From Sphingomonadaceae bacterium (GTDB lineage: Bacteria; Pseudomonadota; Alphaproteobacteria; Sphingomonadales; Sphingomonadaceae), in the NCBI GenBank assembly GCA_947477745.1, contig CANJUF010000001.1, forward strand, positions 186,001 through 250,000: a stretch of DNA of 64,000 bases. Reading direction: 5' to 3'. Every line of letters starts with the position of its first letter. Within the stretch, counting starts at the first letter, position 1. Made by a program: the position numbers and the translations under genes. Shown piece by piece: positions 38,431-46,703 of this stretch. Below the pieces are notes generated by a model. The model made no database searches. It was not told where the DNA came from and saw only the letters and a program-made list of their open reading frames with translations.

Positions 38431-41135
38431 CGATCGGTCTCCAGTGTCTCGCCAAACAGATCGGCCCAACTTGCCGCGACCAGCGCGCGCGCTTCGCCTA
38501 GGGCCTCCATCAGGTCATCCCAATCGCCAAATTGGCAGGCCTTGGCAAGCGCGGCGCGCGCGGCCCCGTGCGGGGGCAGGCCATCGGGCGAAAGCAGCCG
38601 CACGGTGATGATGAGGCGGTTCATCGTCTGGTAGGCCCCGGTCATTGCCGTGGGCAGCAGCCCCGCACCCGCCAGTGCCGCAATCGCCTCGCCCAGATCG
38701 GAGTGAAGCGCGGTGCGCTCGCGAAGCTGGAGGAAGTGGACCAGGAATTCGAGATCGACCAACCCGCCGCGCAGCAGCTTCACATCGAGCGGTCCCGAAG
38801 GCTGTTTGTGTTCGGCCATGCGCGCGCGCATCTCAAGCACGTCGGCCTTGAGCGTCTCCGCATCGCGCGGCGTCAGCAGCACCTCGTGAACGATGGCATC
38901 CACCTCGGCCCGCGCCGCTTCCGAACCGAACACCGGCCGCGCCCGGGTCAGCGCCATGTGCTCCCAGGTCCACGCCTGCTCGCGCTGGTAGCGCGCAAAG
39001 CTCTCCATGCTCGCGGCGGGCGGACCTTGCTCGCCCGAAGGGCGCAGCCGCGTGTCGACTTCATAGAGCGCGCCTTCGGCAGTCGGCACGCTCAGCGCAG
39101 CGATCACCCGCTGGCACAGCCGGTTGTAATATCGCGTTGCGCCCAAAGGCCGTGGGCCGTCCGATTCGGCGGAATGTTCGCCGGTGAACAGAACAACCAG
39201 ATCGAGGTCCGAAGCATGGGTGAGCACACCGCCGCCCAGCCGGCCGAGGCCAAGGATCACCAGTTCGCTGCCGGCCACCGTGCCGTGCGCCTGCCGGAAT
39301 TCGGCCAACGCCGCCTCGACCAGCACTTCGATTGCCGCCTCCGCCACGCGCGACAGCGCCGCGCCCACCGCCAGCGGGTCGCTCGCGCCCTCGATCAGCT
39401 GGACGCCCAGCGCAAAGCGCAGCTCGCCGACCTCTCGGCGCACGGTATCGAGCACCTGTTCGTAGTCGTCGGTCGCTTCGCGGCGCGAAAACCGCGCGGT
39501 CAGATCTTCAACGCTGCCGGGAAGATCGAAGGCGCTGACGTCAAACAGCGGATCGAGCAGGTCCGCACGGCGGGCAAGTTCTTCGGCAAGCGGATCGGCC
39601 AGCGACATGATCCGCGCCAACAGTTCGAGCAGCCCCGGCCTCGCCTCGAGCAAGTGGAACAGGTTGAGCGCGCTCGGCAACTGGGCGAGCAGGCGCTCCC
39701 AGCGCAGCACAGCCTGATCGGGCTCTGGCGCATGGGCGAGCGCGGCAAGCAGCGCGGGCTTGATCGTGTCGAAAGCGGCATTGGCGGCGTCGGTGCGCAG
39801 CGCCTTGAACTTGCCCGATTGCCAGTCGGCCACGCGCTCGGCCAGGCCATGCGGATCGGCAAAGCCCATGCGGCCAAGCTCGCCCTCAAGCTCCGGTCCC
39901 GAACTGGGCATCGGCGAGGCGAGCTGCGCGGCCTCGTTGGCGCGCAACAGCTCGTCGTAGCGCGCGCCCACCGCCTCGCAGACCTGGCGCAGCTCGGCCA
40001 CCAGGGCATCGCCATTTTCCATCCCGTCGAGGCGGGCGACCTGATCGAGCGCCTCCGTCTGGCTTGGCAGGCTGTGCGTCTGCTGGTCACTCACCATTTG
40101 CAGGCGGTGCTCCACGGTGCGCAGCCGGTCATAGCTTTTGCCCAGCAGTTCCGCATCGCCCGGCGGGATGAGCCCGGCTGCAGCGAGCGCGTCGAGCGTT
40201 TCGCGAGTCCCGCGCAGCCGCAAGGCGGGATTACGCCCGCCGTGGATAAGCTGGTGAGTCTGCGCGTAGAACTCGATTTCGCGAATGCCGCCGCGCCCTT
40301 TCTTGAGGTCGAAACCGGGACTGGGCACCTGCGAAGCGCGGTTTGCCTCGCGAATGCGCGCGGTCAGTCGCGCAATCTCGGCGATGGCCCCGAAATCGAG
40401 GCCCTTGCGCCACACGAACGGACGGATCGAGGCGAGAAACGATTCGCCAGCGGCAATGTCGCCCGCGCAGGCGCGTGCCCGGATGAAGGCGGCGCGCTCC
40501 CATGCCAGCGCAGAGCTTTCATAATGAGTCAGCGCAGCGTCCAGCGAGATGGCGAGCGGGCTGACCTCCGATGCCGGACGAAGCCGCAGGTCGACGCGAA
40601 AAACATAGCCTTCGTCAGTGCTGGCAGAGAGCGTCTCGACTATTCGGCGCGCTGCGCGCTGCGCCGCTTCACCCGGCTCGTCGCGCTGCCGGCGCGGCAG
40701 CCGCGCGGGATCGTAAAGCAGGATCGGATCGATGTCGGAACTGTAGTTGAGCTCGCGCGCACCGTGCTTGCCCAGCGCCAAGCCGACAAAGCCCCTTGGC
40801 TCCGCGTCCGGAGCGCGGTTGAGGATCGCCTCGGCGATGGCGGCGTCGAGCGCGCGGTCGGCAAAGTCCGAAAGTTCGCGGCAGACGCGCGCGACCGGAA
40901 ACGCGCCCGCCAGATCGCCAAGCGCCAATGCCAGCGCCAATGCCATGCGCTCGCGCCGCAGGGCCACGCGCAGGTCTTCAGCGCCCTCGCCCGCCTGCCT
41001 TGCCAGCGCGAGCAGGTCATCGCCGCGCCCCTCGCCGGCGAGCGCGACAATTGCGGGCAGCCGGTCCATCGCACGCGACAGGAACGGCGAATAGGCGTGC
41101 GCCCGTTCAATTGCTGCTTTCCAGTCCGCGCTCAT
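38427..41135 (-). CDS. glnE: Bifunctional glutamine synthetase adenylyltransferase/deadenylylase
   Basis: 902 residues with two related nucleotidyltransferase modules. The N-terminal (deadenylylating) one has LGKHGARELNYSSDIDPILLYD near residue 130; the C-terminal (adenylylating) one has GLGRLGGGVLTHASDLDLVVLF near residue 640. Helical linker domains lie between and after. It adjusts glutamine synthetase activity according to nitrogen status, with PII input. First gene of an operon with bcp and DUF455. The antisense strand holds an 879-residue open frame, which is a codon-bias shadow. Confidence 0.95.
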   Translation of the reverse strand: MSADWKAAIERAHAYSPFLSRAMDRLPAIVALAGEGRGDDLLALARQAGEGAEDLRVALRRERMALALALALGDLAGAFPVARVCRELSDFADRALDAAIAEAILNRAPDAEPRGFVGLALGKHGARELNYSSDIDPILLYDPARLPRRQRDEPGEAAQRAARRIVETLSASTDEGYVFRVDLRLRPASEVSPLAISLDAALTHYESSALAWERAAFIRARACAGDIAAGESFLASIRPFVWRKGLDFGAIAEIARLTARIREANRASQVPSPGFDLKKGRGGIREIEFYAQTHQLIHGGRNPALRLRGTRETLDALAAAGLIPPGDAELLGKSYDRLRTVEHRLQMVSDQQTHSLPSQTEALDQVARLDGMENGDALVAELRQVCEAVGARYDELLRANEAAQLASPMPSSGPELEGELGRMGFADPHGLAERVADWQSGKFKALRTDAANAAFDTIKPALLAALAHAPEPDQAVLRWERLLAQLPSALNLFHLLEARPGLLELLARIMSLADPLAEELARRADLLDPLFDVSAFDLPGSVEDLTARFSRREATDDYEQVLDTVRREVGELRFALGVQLIEGASDPLAVGAALSRVAEAAIEVLVEAALAEFRQAHGTVAGSELVILGLGRLGGGVLTHASDLDLVVLFTGEHSAESDGPRPLGATRYYNRLCQRVIAALSVPTAEGALYEVDTRLRPSGEQGPPAASMESFARYQREQAWTWEHMALTRARPVFGSEAARAEVDAIVHEVLLTPRDAETLKADVLEMRARMAEHKQPSGPLDVKLLRGGLVDLEFLVHFLQLRERTALHSDLGEAIAALAGAGLLPTAMTGAYQTMNRLIITVRLLSPDGLPPHGAARAALAKACQFGDWDDLMEALGEARALVAASWADLFGETLETDR

Positions 41136-41284
41136 GCCTTGTCAGCCACGCCTCCACGTCTCCCGCCTTGATGCCATGGCCGCGCTCTGGCAACCACATG
41201 TCAAATAATGCACATCGCCAGAAAACGGGAACCGGCTTCGCGCGTTTCGGCGATACGACAGACAAGAATCAAAGAGGTCGCACC

Positions 41285-42958
41285 ATGAAGCAGCTCCTGC
41301 CGCCATTCGCCCTGCTCGCGCTTTGCGCCTGCGCCGCCGCGCCACCGCCGCAAGTGCAAGCGCCGGCGCCAAAGCCCGATGTACCCGAAATGTCGGTTTC
41401 CATCATGAAAGACGTGGTGCGCGAGCTGGCCAGCGACGCCTACGAGGGCCGCGCGCCCGGCACGCCCGGAGACGCCAGGTCTGTCGCCTATATCCAGCAG
41501 CAATTCGCCGCGGCCGGGCTCCAGCCCGGCAACAAGGGGAGCTGGGCGCAGGCCGTGCCGCTGGTGGAGATCACCGCAAAAGATATCTCGCCGCTCACCA
41601 TCGCGGGCAAGGGCAAGAAAATGGCCTTCGCCTTCGGGCCGGAGTTCATGGGCGGCACGTACCGGTCCGTGCCCAGGATCGACATCAAGGCCAGCGAGCT
41701 GGTCTTCGTGGGTTACGGAATTGTCGCGCCCGAAAAGGGCTGGAACGACTATGCCGGCGTGGACATGCGCGGCAAGACAGCCGTCATCCTCGTCAACGAT
41801 CCGGACTACGAACTGGAAGGACAGGAAGGCCCGTTCAACGGCCGGGCCATGACCTATTACGGGCGCTGGTCATACAAATACGAGGAAGCGGCAAGGCAAG
41901 GCGCGGCCGCGGCGCTGGTCGTCCATGACACCTACCCCGCCGCCTACGGCTGGAACGTGGTCGAATCGAGCGGACAGGGCCCGCAGGCCTTCGCCCGCAG
42001 CAAGGACGGCGGCGCGGGCGAAACCGCGTTCAACGGCTGGATCCAGAAAAGTGTCGCCGAAAGCATTCTGGGCGCCGCCGGGCAGGATCTGGCTGCGCTG
42101 TCAGCCGCAGCCAAGCGCAGCGGGTTCAAACCGGTGCCGCTTGGCCTTCGCGCCAGCCTGTCCTTCGTCAATGACATCCGCGAAATTTCCACCAGCAACG
42201 TGATCGGCCTGCTGCCCGGAAAGTCGCGCCCTGACGAATACGTGCTCTACACTGCGCACTACGATCACCTCGGACGCTGCCCGCCGGTCGATGGAAACGA
42301 GATCTGCAACGGCGCGGTCGACAATGCCACCGGCACGGCGGCGCTGGTCGCTCTTGCGCAAGGCTTCCGCGAGGCTGGCGCGCCCGAACTCAGCGTGCTG
42401 TTCATCGCGCTCGGTGCGGAGGAATCGGGGCTGCTCGGCTCGCAGTATTATGCCGCCAACCCGGTCTATCCGCTGTCGCAGACGGTGGGCGGGCTCAACA
42501 TGGATTCGCTCTATCCGCAGCCGCCAGCGCGCGATGTCAAGGTGATGGGCGGCGGCAAGTCCGAGCTCGACGCGGTCCTGCAGGACGCGGTTGCCGCCGA
42601 GGGCCGTTACATGACGCCGGACCCCACGCCCGAGAAGGGCTATTATTACCGCTCGGACCATTTCAGCTTCGCCAAGCTTGGCGTGCCGATGTTCTATGTC
42701 GAGGCGGGTGAGGATCTCGAACCGGGCGGAAACGCGGCGGGGCGCGCCTTTGCCGACGATTACACCGCCAAGCGCTATCACGCGCCAAGCGACGAATATT
42801 CCGAAAATTGGGACTGGTCGGGCATGACTCGCGAACTGCGCCTGTTCTACCGGATCGGCCGCAAGCTGGCGGACAGCGAGGACTGGCCCAACTGGTATCA
42901 GGGCGACGAATTCCGCGCCGCGCGCGATGCAAGCTGCGCCGGCGAGGGTGGCTGCTGA
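41285..42958 (+). CDS. M28 family zinc peptidase, probable lipoprotein
   Basis: 557 residues from ATG 41285. The N-terminus KQLLPPFALLALCACAAAPPP has a lipobox-like LCAC, so it is probably membrane-anchored in the periplasm. An inserted PA-type domain follows (VFVGYGIVAPEKGWNDYAGV, MRGKTAVILVNDPDYE), then the M28 catalytic core: YTAHYDHLGRC (His, zinc), AVDNATGTAALVALAQ (Asp), LGAEESGLLGSQYY (Glu pair) and YYRSDHFSFAKLGVPMFY (His). It should be an aminopeptidase. The open frame extends far upstream inside glnE's antisense, which is rejected. Confidence 0.92.
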   Translation: MKQLLPPFALLALCACAAAPPPQVQAPAPKPDVPEMSVSIMKDVVRELASDAYEGRAPGTPGDARSVAYIQQQFAAAGLQPGNKGSWAQAVPLVEITAKDISPLTIAGKGKKMAFAFGPEFMGGTYRSVPRIDIKASELVFVGYGIVAPEKGWNDYAGVDMRGKTAVILVNDPDYELEGQEGPFNGRAMTYYGRWSYKYEEAARQGAAAALVVHDTYPAAYGWNVVESSGQGPQAFARSKDGGAGETAFNGWIQKSVAESILGAAGQDLAALSAAAKRSGFKPVPLGLRASLSFVNDIREISTSNVIGLLPGKSRPDEYVLYTAHYDHLGRCPPVDGNEICNGAVDNATGTAALVALAQGFREAGAPELSVLFIALGAEESGLLGSQYYAANPVYPLSQTVGGLNMDSLYPQPPARDVKVMGGGKSELDAVLQDAVAAEGRYMTPDPTPEKGYYYRSDHFSFAKLGVPMFYVEAGEDLEPGGNAAGRAFADDYTAKRYHAPSDEYSENWDWSGMTRELRLFYRIGRKLADSEDWPNWYQGDEFRAARDASCAGEGGC

Positions 42959-42964
42959 GGGGTG

Positions 42965-43336
42965 TTAGATGATCTCGATTCCGAGGCGACCGGCTTGTTC
43001 CGAGAGCCGCTTATCTTTCGTGGCAAGCCGGGCGGCGGGGTTGGCCGCGCAAGCATGGAGCAAATGCGCATCAGCGAATCCGATACCTGTCCCATAAAGC
43101 CCATGGGCGGCAACAAAGGCATGGAACTGCTGGACCTCTACAATCTCGATCTGTTCGAAGCTGTCGAGCAAATCAATTATCCGGAAGCGATGCTCTACTG
43201 AACTGAAGCTGCCCATGCCGATTTCTGCGGTGACAAATGGATGCTGCAGGATTTCGTCTGCCGCGATCCATACGCTCAGACGATCATCGCGTGCCCGCAT
43301 CGAATCGACCCAGATCGATGTGTCGACAATCACCAT
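42965..43336 (-). CDS. vapC: VapC-type PIN-domain toxin
   Basis: 123 residues. All four acidic residues of a PIN ribonuclease are visible: Asp5 in MVIVDTSIWVD, Glu38 in FVTAEIGMG, Asp89 in GIGFADAHLL and Asp108 in ATKDKRLSE. VapC toxins cut tRNA or rRNA when their antitoxin is lost. It overlaps the preceding antitoxin gene by seven bases, so translation is coupled. Its 3' end lies seven bases from the stop of the convergent M28 peptidase gene. Confidence 0.92.
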   Translation of the reverse strand: MVIVDTSIWVDSMRARDDRLSVWIAADEILQHPFVTAEIGMGSFSSVEHRFRIIDLLDSFEQIEIVEVQQFHAFVAAHGLYGTGIGFADAHLLHACAANPAARLATKDKRLSEQAGRLGIEII

Positions 43337-43791
43337 GTCGGGCGCTCGCGCGGAGGTACGGTGAAATCAGGCATGGTGCCGCCCATTGCAATCAACTGTT
43401 TACCTGCCTCACGGCGAATAAGAGCAGTGAGCGCGGCTTCGATCAGTGCATCGCGGTCTTCGATCCCGGTTATCCGGTGGGCTCTCTCCCACAAGTCTCG
43501 AATTGGATTGGCTCGCATTTCGGAGAGGCTAGCGTGGCTCGCCTCGCGTCTCCGTCGCCTGAATTGGACCTTCTTGGCGGCAAGATCAACCTGTCCGGTT
43601 TCCCATCCGGCATCGCGCCACCCTCGCGTCTGGCTATGGCCGGGTACCTGGTTGGCCCACCATGCCGGGTACTCGTGCGCGCTGCGAGGCAGCGGGAAGC
43701 CGAGAACGCGCTCGACATCGGAGAACTGCGCATCCCAGATTTCCCCCGGCTGGTTTTCAAGATAGTGCGTAAGCAGTTCATATTTGCCCAT
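43330..43791 (-). CDS. vapB: VapB-type antitoxin with an extra N-terminal domain
   Basis: 153 residues, about twice the size of usual VapB. Residues about 96-150 (ITGIEDRDALIEAALTALIRREAGKQLIAMGG) match the helix-helix part and toxin-binding tail of VapB antitoxins. Residues 1-80 are a separate domain: GEIWDAQFSDVERVLGFPLP, then SAHEYPAWWANQ, HSQTRGWRDAGW, VDLAAKKVQF. I recognise this pattern from stand-alone small proteins (DUF7662-like, from memory). The DNA-contacting beta strand expected before the VapB helices is not obvious, so the N-terminal domain may take over operator binding (inference). ATG 43791 follows GCGGAG. Confidence 0.8.
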   Translation of the reverse strand: MGKYELLTHYLENQPGEIWDAQFSDVERVLGFPLPRSAHEYPAWWANQVPGHSQTRGWRDAGWETGQVDLAAKKVQFRRRRREASHASLSEMRANPIRDLWERAHRITGIEDRDALIEAALTALIRREAGKQLIAMGGTMPDFTVPPRERPTW

Positions 43792-43817
43792 CGAATTTTC
43801 TCCGCAATGTCGATTCG

Positions 43818-43840
43818 ATGTATATTTTGAGAATATACAT
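43818..43840. promoter_or_regulatory. Perfect palindromic operator shared by vapBC and aguA
   Basis: ATGTATATT (43818-43826), five bases, AATATACAT (43832-43840): nine perfectly inverted bases per arm. It overlaps the -10 and fills most of the spacer of the vapBC promoter, and its last base touches the aguA ATG. This is the position expected for an autoregulating antitoxin complex, and binding should also affect aguA. Confidence 0.8.
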
Positions 43841-43847
43841 ATGTCAA
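43819..43847 (-). promoter_or_regulatory. Near-consensus vapBC promoter
   Basis: On the minus strand TTGACA (43847-43842), a 17-base spacer, then TATACA (43824-43819). This is close to the sigma-70 consensus. A transcript would start near 43812, about 20 bases before the vapB ATG. The -35 hexamer lies within the first codons of the divergent aguA gene. Confidence 0.8.
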
Positions 43848-44827
43848 GAAGCTTCGTTTTTCTTCCCGAATGGCGCGCACAGGACTGGCTGTGGATCGGC
43901 TTTCCTCACCTCGCCGAGGAATGGCCCGGATATCTCGGTGCAGCACAGGAGCAGATCGCGGCGTTTGCCACCGCTGTCGCCGACAGCGGGCAGCAGGTGC
44001 GCCTGTTGGTGCGCGACGAAGCCAACGAGGCGCGCGCGCATTCGCTGGTCTCGGGCGCGGTGAGGCTGGAACGCCGCCGCTACGGCGACATATGGCTGCG
44101 CGACACCGGGCCGCTGGTGATGACAGGCCCGAACGGCAAGCGCGAAGCACGGCGCTTTGGCTTCAACGGCTGGGGCGGCAAGTATCTGATGGAAGGCGAT
44201 CAGGAGATCGGCGCGCAGCTGGCCCGCGATGCCGGACTGGAAGTGGCCACTTCGAACTGGATTCTCGAAGGCGGCGCGATCGACGTGGACGGCACCGGAC
44301 TGGTCGTTACCACCGAGCAGTGCCTGCTCAATCCCAACCGCAATCCGGGCCTATCTCGCGACGAGATCGAGGCGCGTCTGGCGCGCGATCTTGGCCTGAC
44401 GCGGGTGCTGTGGCTCGGCGAGGGCTTGGTCAATGATCACACCGATGGCCACGTCGACAACCTCGCCCGCTTTGTGGCGCCCGGCGTGCTTGCCCTGCCG
44501 CGCGCCACCGGGCCGGATGATCCCAACGCCGCGATATACGCCGATGCCAGGCGCCGCGCCGAGAATTTCGGCCTGATCGTGCGCGAAGTTCCCTCGCCCG
44601 GCCGGATCGAGCGCGACGGCAGGGTCGAGCCGGCAAGCTACATGAACTTCGCGGTCACGACGAAGCTTGTCGTGGTGCCGACATTTGGCTCGCCGCACGA
44701 TGCCCAGGGCGTCGCCGCCATTACCGAGTTGTTTCCCGATCGCGCCACGGTGGGCCTGCCCGCCGATGCGGTGCTCGCGGGCGGCGGCGGCTTTCACTGC
44801 GCCAGCCAGCAAATGCCTGCTATCTAG
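43841..44827 (+). CDS. aguA: Agmatine deiminase family protein
   Basis: 328 residues of the porphyromonas-type peptidyl-arginine deiminase/agmatine deiminase fold. It starts VFLPEWRAQDWLWIGFPHL. Key segments: YGDIWLRDTGPL, SNWILEGGAIDVDGTG, NDHTDGHVDNLARF (catalytic His and Asp) and the nucleophile Cys in GGGGFHCASQQMPAI. It hydrolyses agmatine to N-carbamoylputrescine in polyamine synthesis. No N-carbamoylputrescine amidase gene is next to it. The ATG at 43841 abuts the vapBC operator and has no Shine-Dalgarno, which hints at leaderless or atypical initiation. Confidence 0.92.
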   Translation: MSRSFVFLPEWRAQDWLWIGFPHLAEEWPGYLGAAQEQIAAFATAVADSGQQVRLLVRDEANEARAHSLVSGAVRLERRRYGDIWLRDTGPLVMTGPNGKREARRFGFNGWGGKYLMEGDQEIGAQLARDAGLEVATSNWILEGGAIDVDGTGLVVTTEQCLLNPNRNPGLSRDEIEARLARDLGLTRVLWLGEGLVNDHTDGHVDNLARFVAPGVLALPRATGPDDPNAAIYADARRRAENFGLIVREVPSPGRIERDGRVEPASYMNFAVTTKLVVVPTFGSPHDAQGVAAITELFPDRATVGLPADAVLAGGGGFHCASQQMPAI

Positions 44828-44925
44828 AGCGTGCTTCGCGGAAGCTGTAACCCTTCGCCCGCACTATCTATTTGTACTCGCATCGTTACTCGCGAAAAAC
44901 CGGTTCCCACTTTTTCGCACGACGC

Positions 44926-45744
44926 TCAAGCCGCGGAACTGCGCGCCGCGTGCGTGTCGTACCACGACACGAGGCGCATCAGCCTGCGCGCCAGCGGGAT
45001 TCGCGGCAGAACGCGCTCGAGCAGGGTATTGTCCCCAATCAATCGGTAGCACAGGAATATCCAGCGATACCGCCGCATTGCCTGCTTTTTTGTCAGCCAG
45101 GGTCCGGCAAGATCCTCGCCGAACGGTCCCGACGCGCCCATCTGGAACTGGTGGTCGAACTCTCTGCCATCGCGCGAGAGGTATCGGCCGGACCGATGCG
45201 CCTTCTGGTCGACAACCTGAAAGCGGTCATAACCCAGCTGGCACAGCGCATCGAACTCCTTGCGCAGTCCGGACCAGGAAACCTTGTTCGATTCGATCGA
45301 TACGTATCGGGGCGTCTGCTCGATATCACCAAGCCCGGCGACGCACTGCATGTCGGCGCCTTCGATGTCGATCTTGAGATAGCAGGGACAGCCATGTTCA
45401 CGCAGGATCACAGCGAACGGGACAGCCTCGACCGAAATCGCGTCGGATTCGGCGCCCAGCGCCCGGTTGCGTTCCGCCCAGGCCGGATCGGCGGTGCTCC
45501 AGTCGGTGACTTCGCGGTTGATATAGAAGGTGATTTCGCCTGGCTTGTCCGCGATCGCCTTGTTGACCACGACCATGCGTCCCTGCGCGATCTCTTCGCG
45601 AAAACGCTCTTGCAGACGCTGCGCCAGATCAGGGTTGGCCTCGACCGCGACGACGCGGTAGCCGAGTTTCAGGTAGAATTCGCTGTCTTCCCCTTTGTGA
45701 GCGCCGACGTCGTAGACCAGATCGGGTTCGAACTCCTGGGGCAT
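44926..45744 (-). CDS. FkbM family methyltransferase
   Basis: 272 residues from ATG 45744, chosen because TAGGAGA lies nine bases upstream and the conserved fold begins at once (PDLVYDVGAHKGEDSEFYLKLG). SAM-binding motif DVGAHKGED, then VVAVEANPDLAQRL, and KIDIEGADMQCVAGL, are FkbM hallmarks. Such enzymes O-methylate sugars or other small molecules, often in surface glycans; no glycan cluster is adjacent. The open frame extends 61 codons further upstream with weak protein character. Confidence 0.85.
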   Translation of the reverse strand: MPQEFEPDLVYDVGAHKGEDSEFYLKLGYRVVAVEANPDLAQRLQERFREEIAQGRMVVVNKAIADKPGEITFYINREVTDWSTADPAWAERNRALGAESDAISVEAVPFAVILREHGCPCYLKIDIEGADMQCVAGLGDIEQTPRYVSIESNKVSWSGLRKEFDALCQLGYDRFQVVDQKAHRSGRYLSRDGREFDHQFQMGASGPFGEDLAGPWLTKKQAMRRYRWIFLCYRLIGDNTLLERVLPRIPLARRLMRLVSWYDTHAARSSAA

Positions 45745-45886
45745 CCCGGCGATTCTCCTAGATAAAACCGAACCTTGCAGCGCAGCCGTGACACTACACA
45801 GCTTCGCCATGCATGGAAAGCGCCGGGCCGCTGGCCGCCGGGAAGGATTTACAATTCGGTAACCGGTTCGGGCGCAGATTTGCGCC

Positions 45887-46024
45887 ATGACCCGCGTCAC
45901 CGCATCTTTCGCCGCAATCGCTCCCACGGCACTCGCCAGGCTTCAGGAGGAAGTCCTGCGCAGTGTCATCGTGATCGGCTGCGCGCTCGCCCTGATCGCG
46001 GCGGGAACTGCGACGCCTTTCTGA
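45887..46024 (+). CDS. Possible 45-residue small membrane protein
   Basis: An ATG at 45887 opens a 46-codon frame encoding a short soluble N-terminus (LARLQEEVLRS) and one hydrophobic segment ([14 protein letters not shown]), ending in TPF. Topology resembles many small inner-membrane proteins. There is no good Shine-Dalgarno, and its last 59 bases overlap the tail of the convergent spermidine-synthase-like gene. Could be chance. Confidence 0.28.
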   Translation: MTRVTASFAAIAPTALARLQEEVLRSVIVIGCALALIAAGTATPF

Positions 46025-46703
46025 CTTCGGCGGCGCCCGGCCGCGCAAACCAGATCGTGTGCTTGCTGCCCTTGCCGTTGGAGCGCGCCGCGACCTTCAC
46101 CTCATCGACATCGAACGCGGCTTTTTCCAGCTTGCGCCTGAAGCCGGGATCGGGCGCGGCGGACCACACCGCCAGCACGCCGCCGGGCCGCAGCGCCGCC
46201 CTTGCCGCGCGCAGTCCGCGCGAAGAGTAGAGCTGGTTGTTGTCCTCGCGCACCAGACCATCGGGTCCATTATCGACATCGAGCAGGATTGCATCGAACT
46301 GGCCGCTGCCCTCGGCGATGACCTCGCCGACGTCGCCCATTTCCAGCGTGACGCGCGGATCGTCGAGACACCCGGCGGCTAGCTCGGCCATCGGGCCGCG
46401 CGCCCATTGGATGATCTGCGGCACCAGTTCGACCACGGTGACGCGCGCCTGCTTTCCCAGTCTGGCCAGCGCCGCGCGCAAGGTGAAGCCCATGCCGTAG
46501 CCGCCGATCAGGAGTTGTGGTGCTGCCGCGCCGCCGAGCCGGTCGATCGCCATCTCGGCAAGCGCCACTTCGGAGCCCCAGCGCCGCGTCGACATCAGTT
46601 CGTTATTGCCCAGCACGATCATGAAATCGCGGTCGTGCCGGTAAAGCTGGAGATCCGCCCCGCCAGGCACCATGGCGGTGCCAATCAGTTCGCGGGCTAT
46701 CAC
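45966..46703 (-). CDS. Spermidine synthase-like SAM-dependent methyltransferase-fold protein
   Basis: 245 residues starting at a GTG that overlaps the thrS stop (GTGA). It has the spermidine-synthase-type core: [20 protein letters not shown], a SAM-binding region [32 protein letters not shown] (acidic residue for ribose), [11 protein letters not shown] and the catalytic-loop-like [16 protein letters not shown]. Proteins of this group often lack a proven aminopropyltransferase role. Translational coupling to thrS is clear. The longer open frame upstream runs through thrS in another frame and is not used. Confidence 0.82.
   Translation of the reverse strand: MIARELIGTAMVPGGADLQLYRHDRDFMIVLGNNELMSTRRWGSEVALAEMAIDRLGGAAAPQLLIGGYGMGFTLRAALARLGKQARVTVVELVPQIIQWARGPMAELAAGCLDDPRVTLEMGDVGEVIAEGSGQFDAILLDVDNGPDGLVREDNNQLYSSRGLRAARAALRPGGVLAVWSAAPDPGFRRKLEKAAFDVDEVKVAARSNGKGSKHTIWFARPGAAEVRKASQFPPRSGRARSRSR

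Noticed and set aside
37160..38455. A single 431-codon gene covering DUF455 and bcp
   Set aside because: The first 165 codons overlap bcp in another frame and are Arg/Gly-rich; bcp and DUF455 are separate overlapping genes.
38532..41171. 879-codon plus-strand open frame
   Set aside because: It lies wholly antisense to glnE, which has unmistakable motifs; composition is typical of a shadow frame.
43818..43840. Palindrome as a transcription terminator
   Set aside because: AT-rich stem with weak pairing at the start of two divergent genes; it fits an operator, not a terminator.
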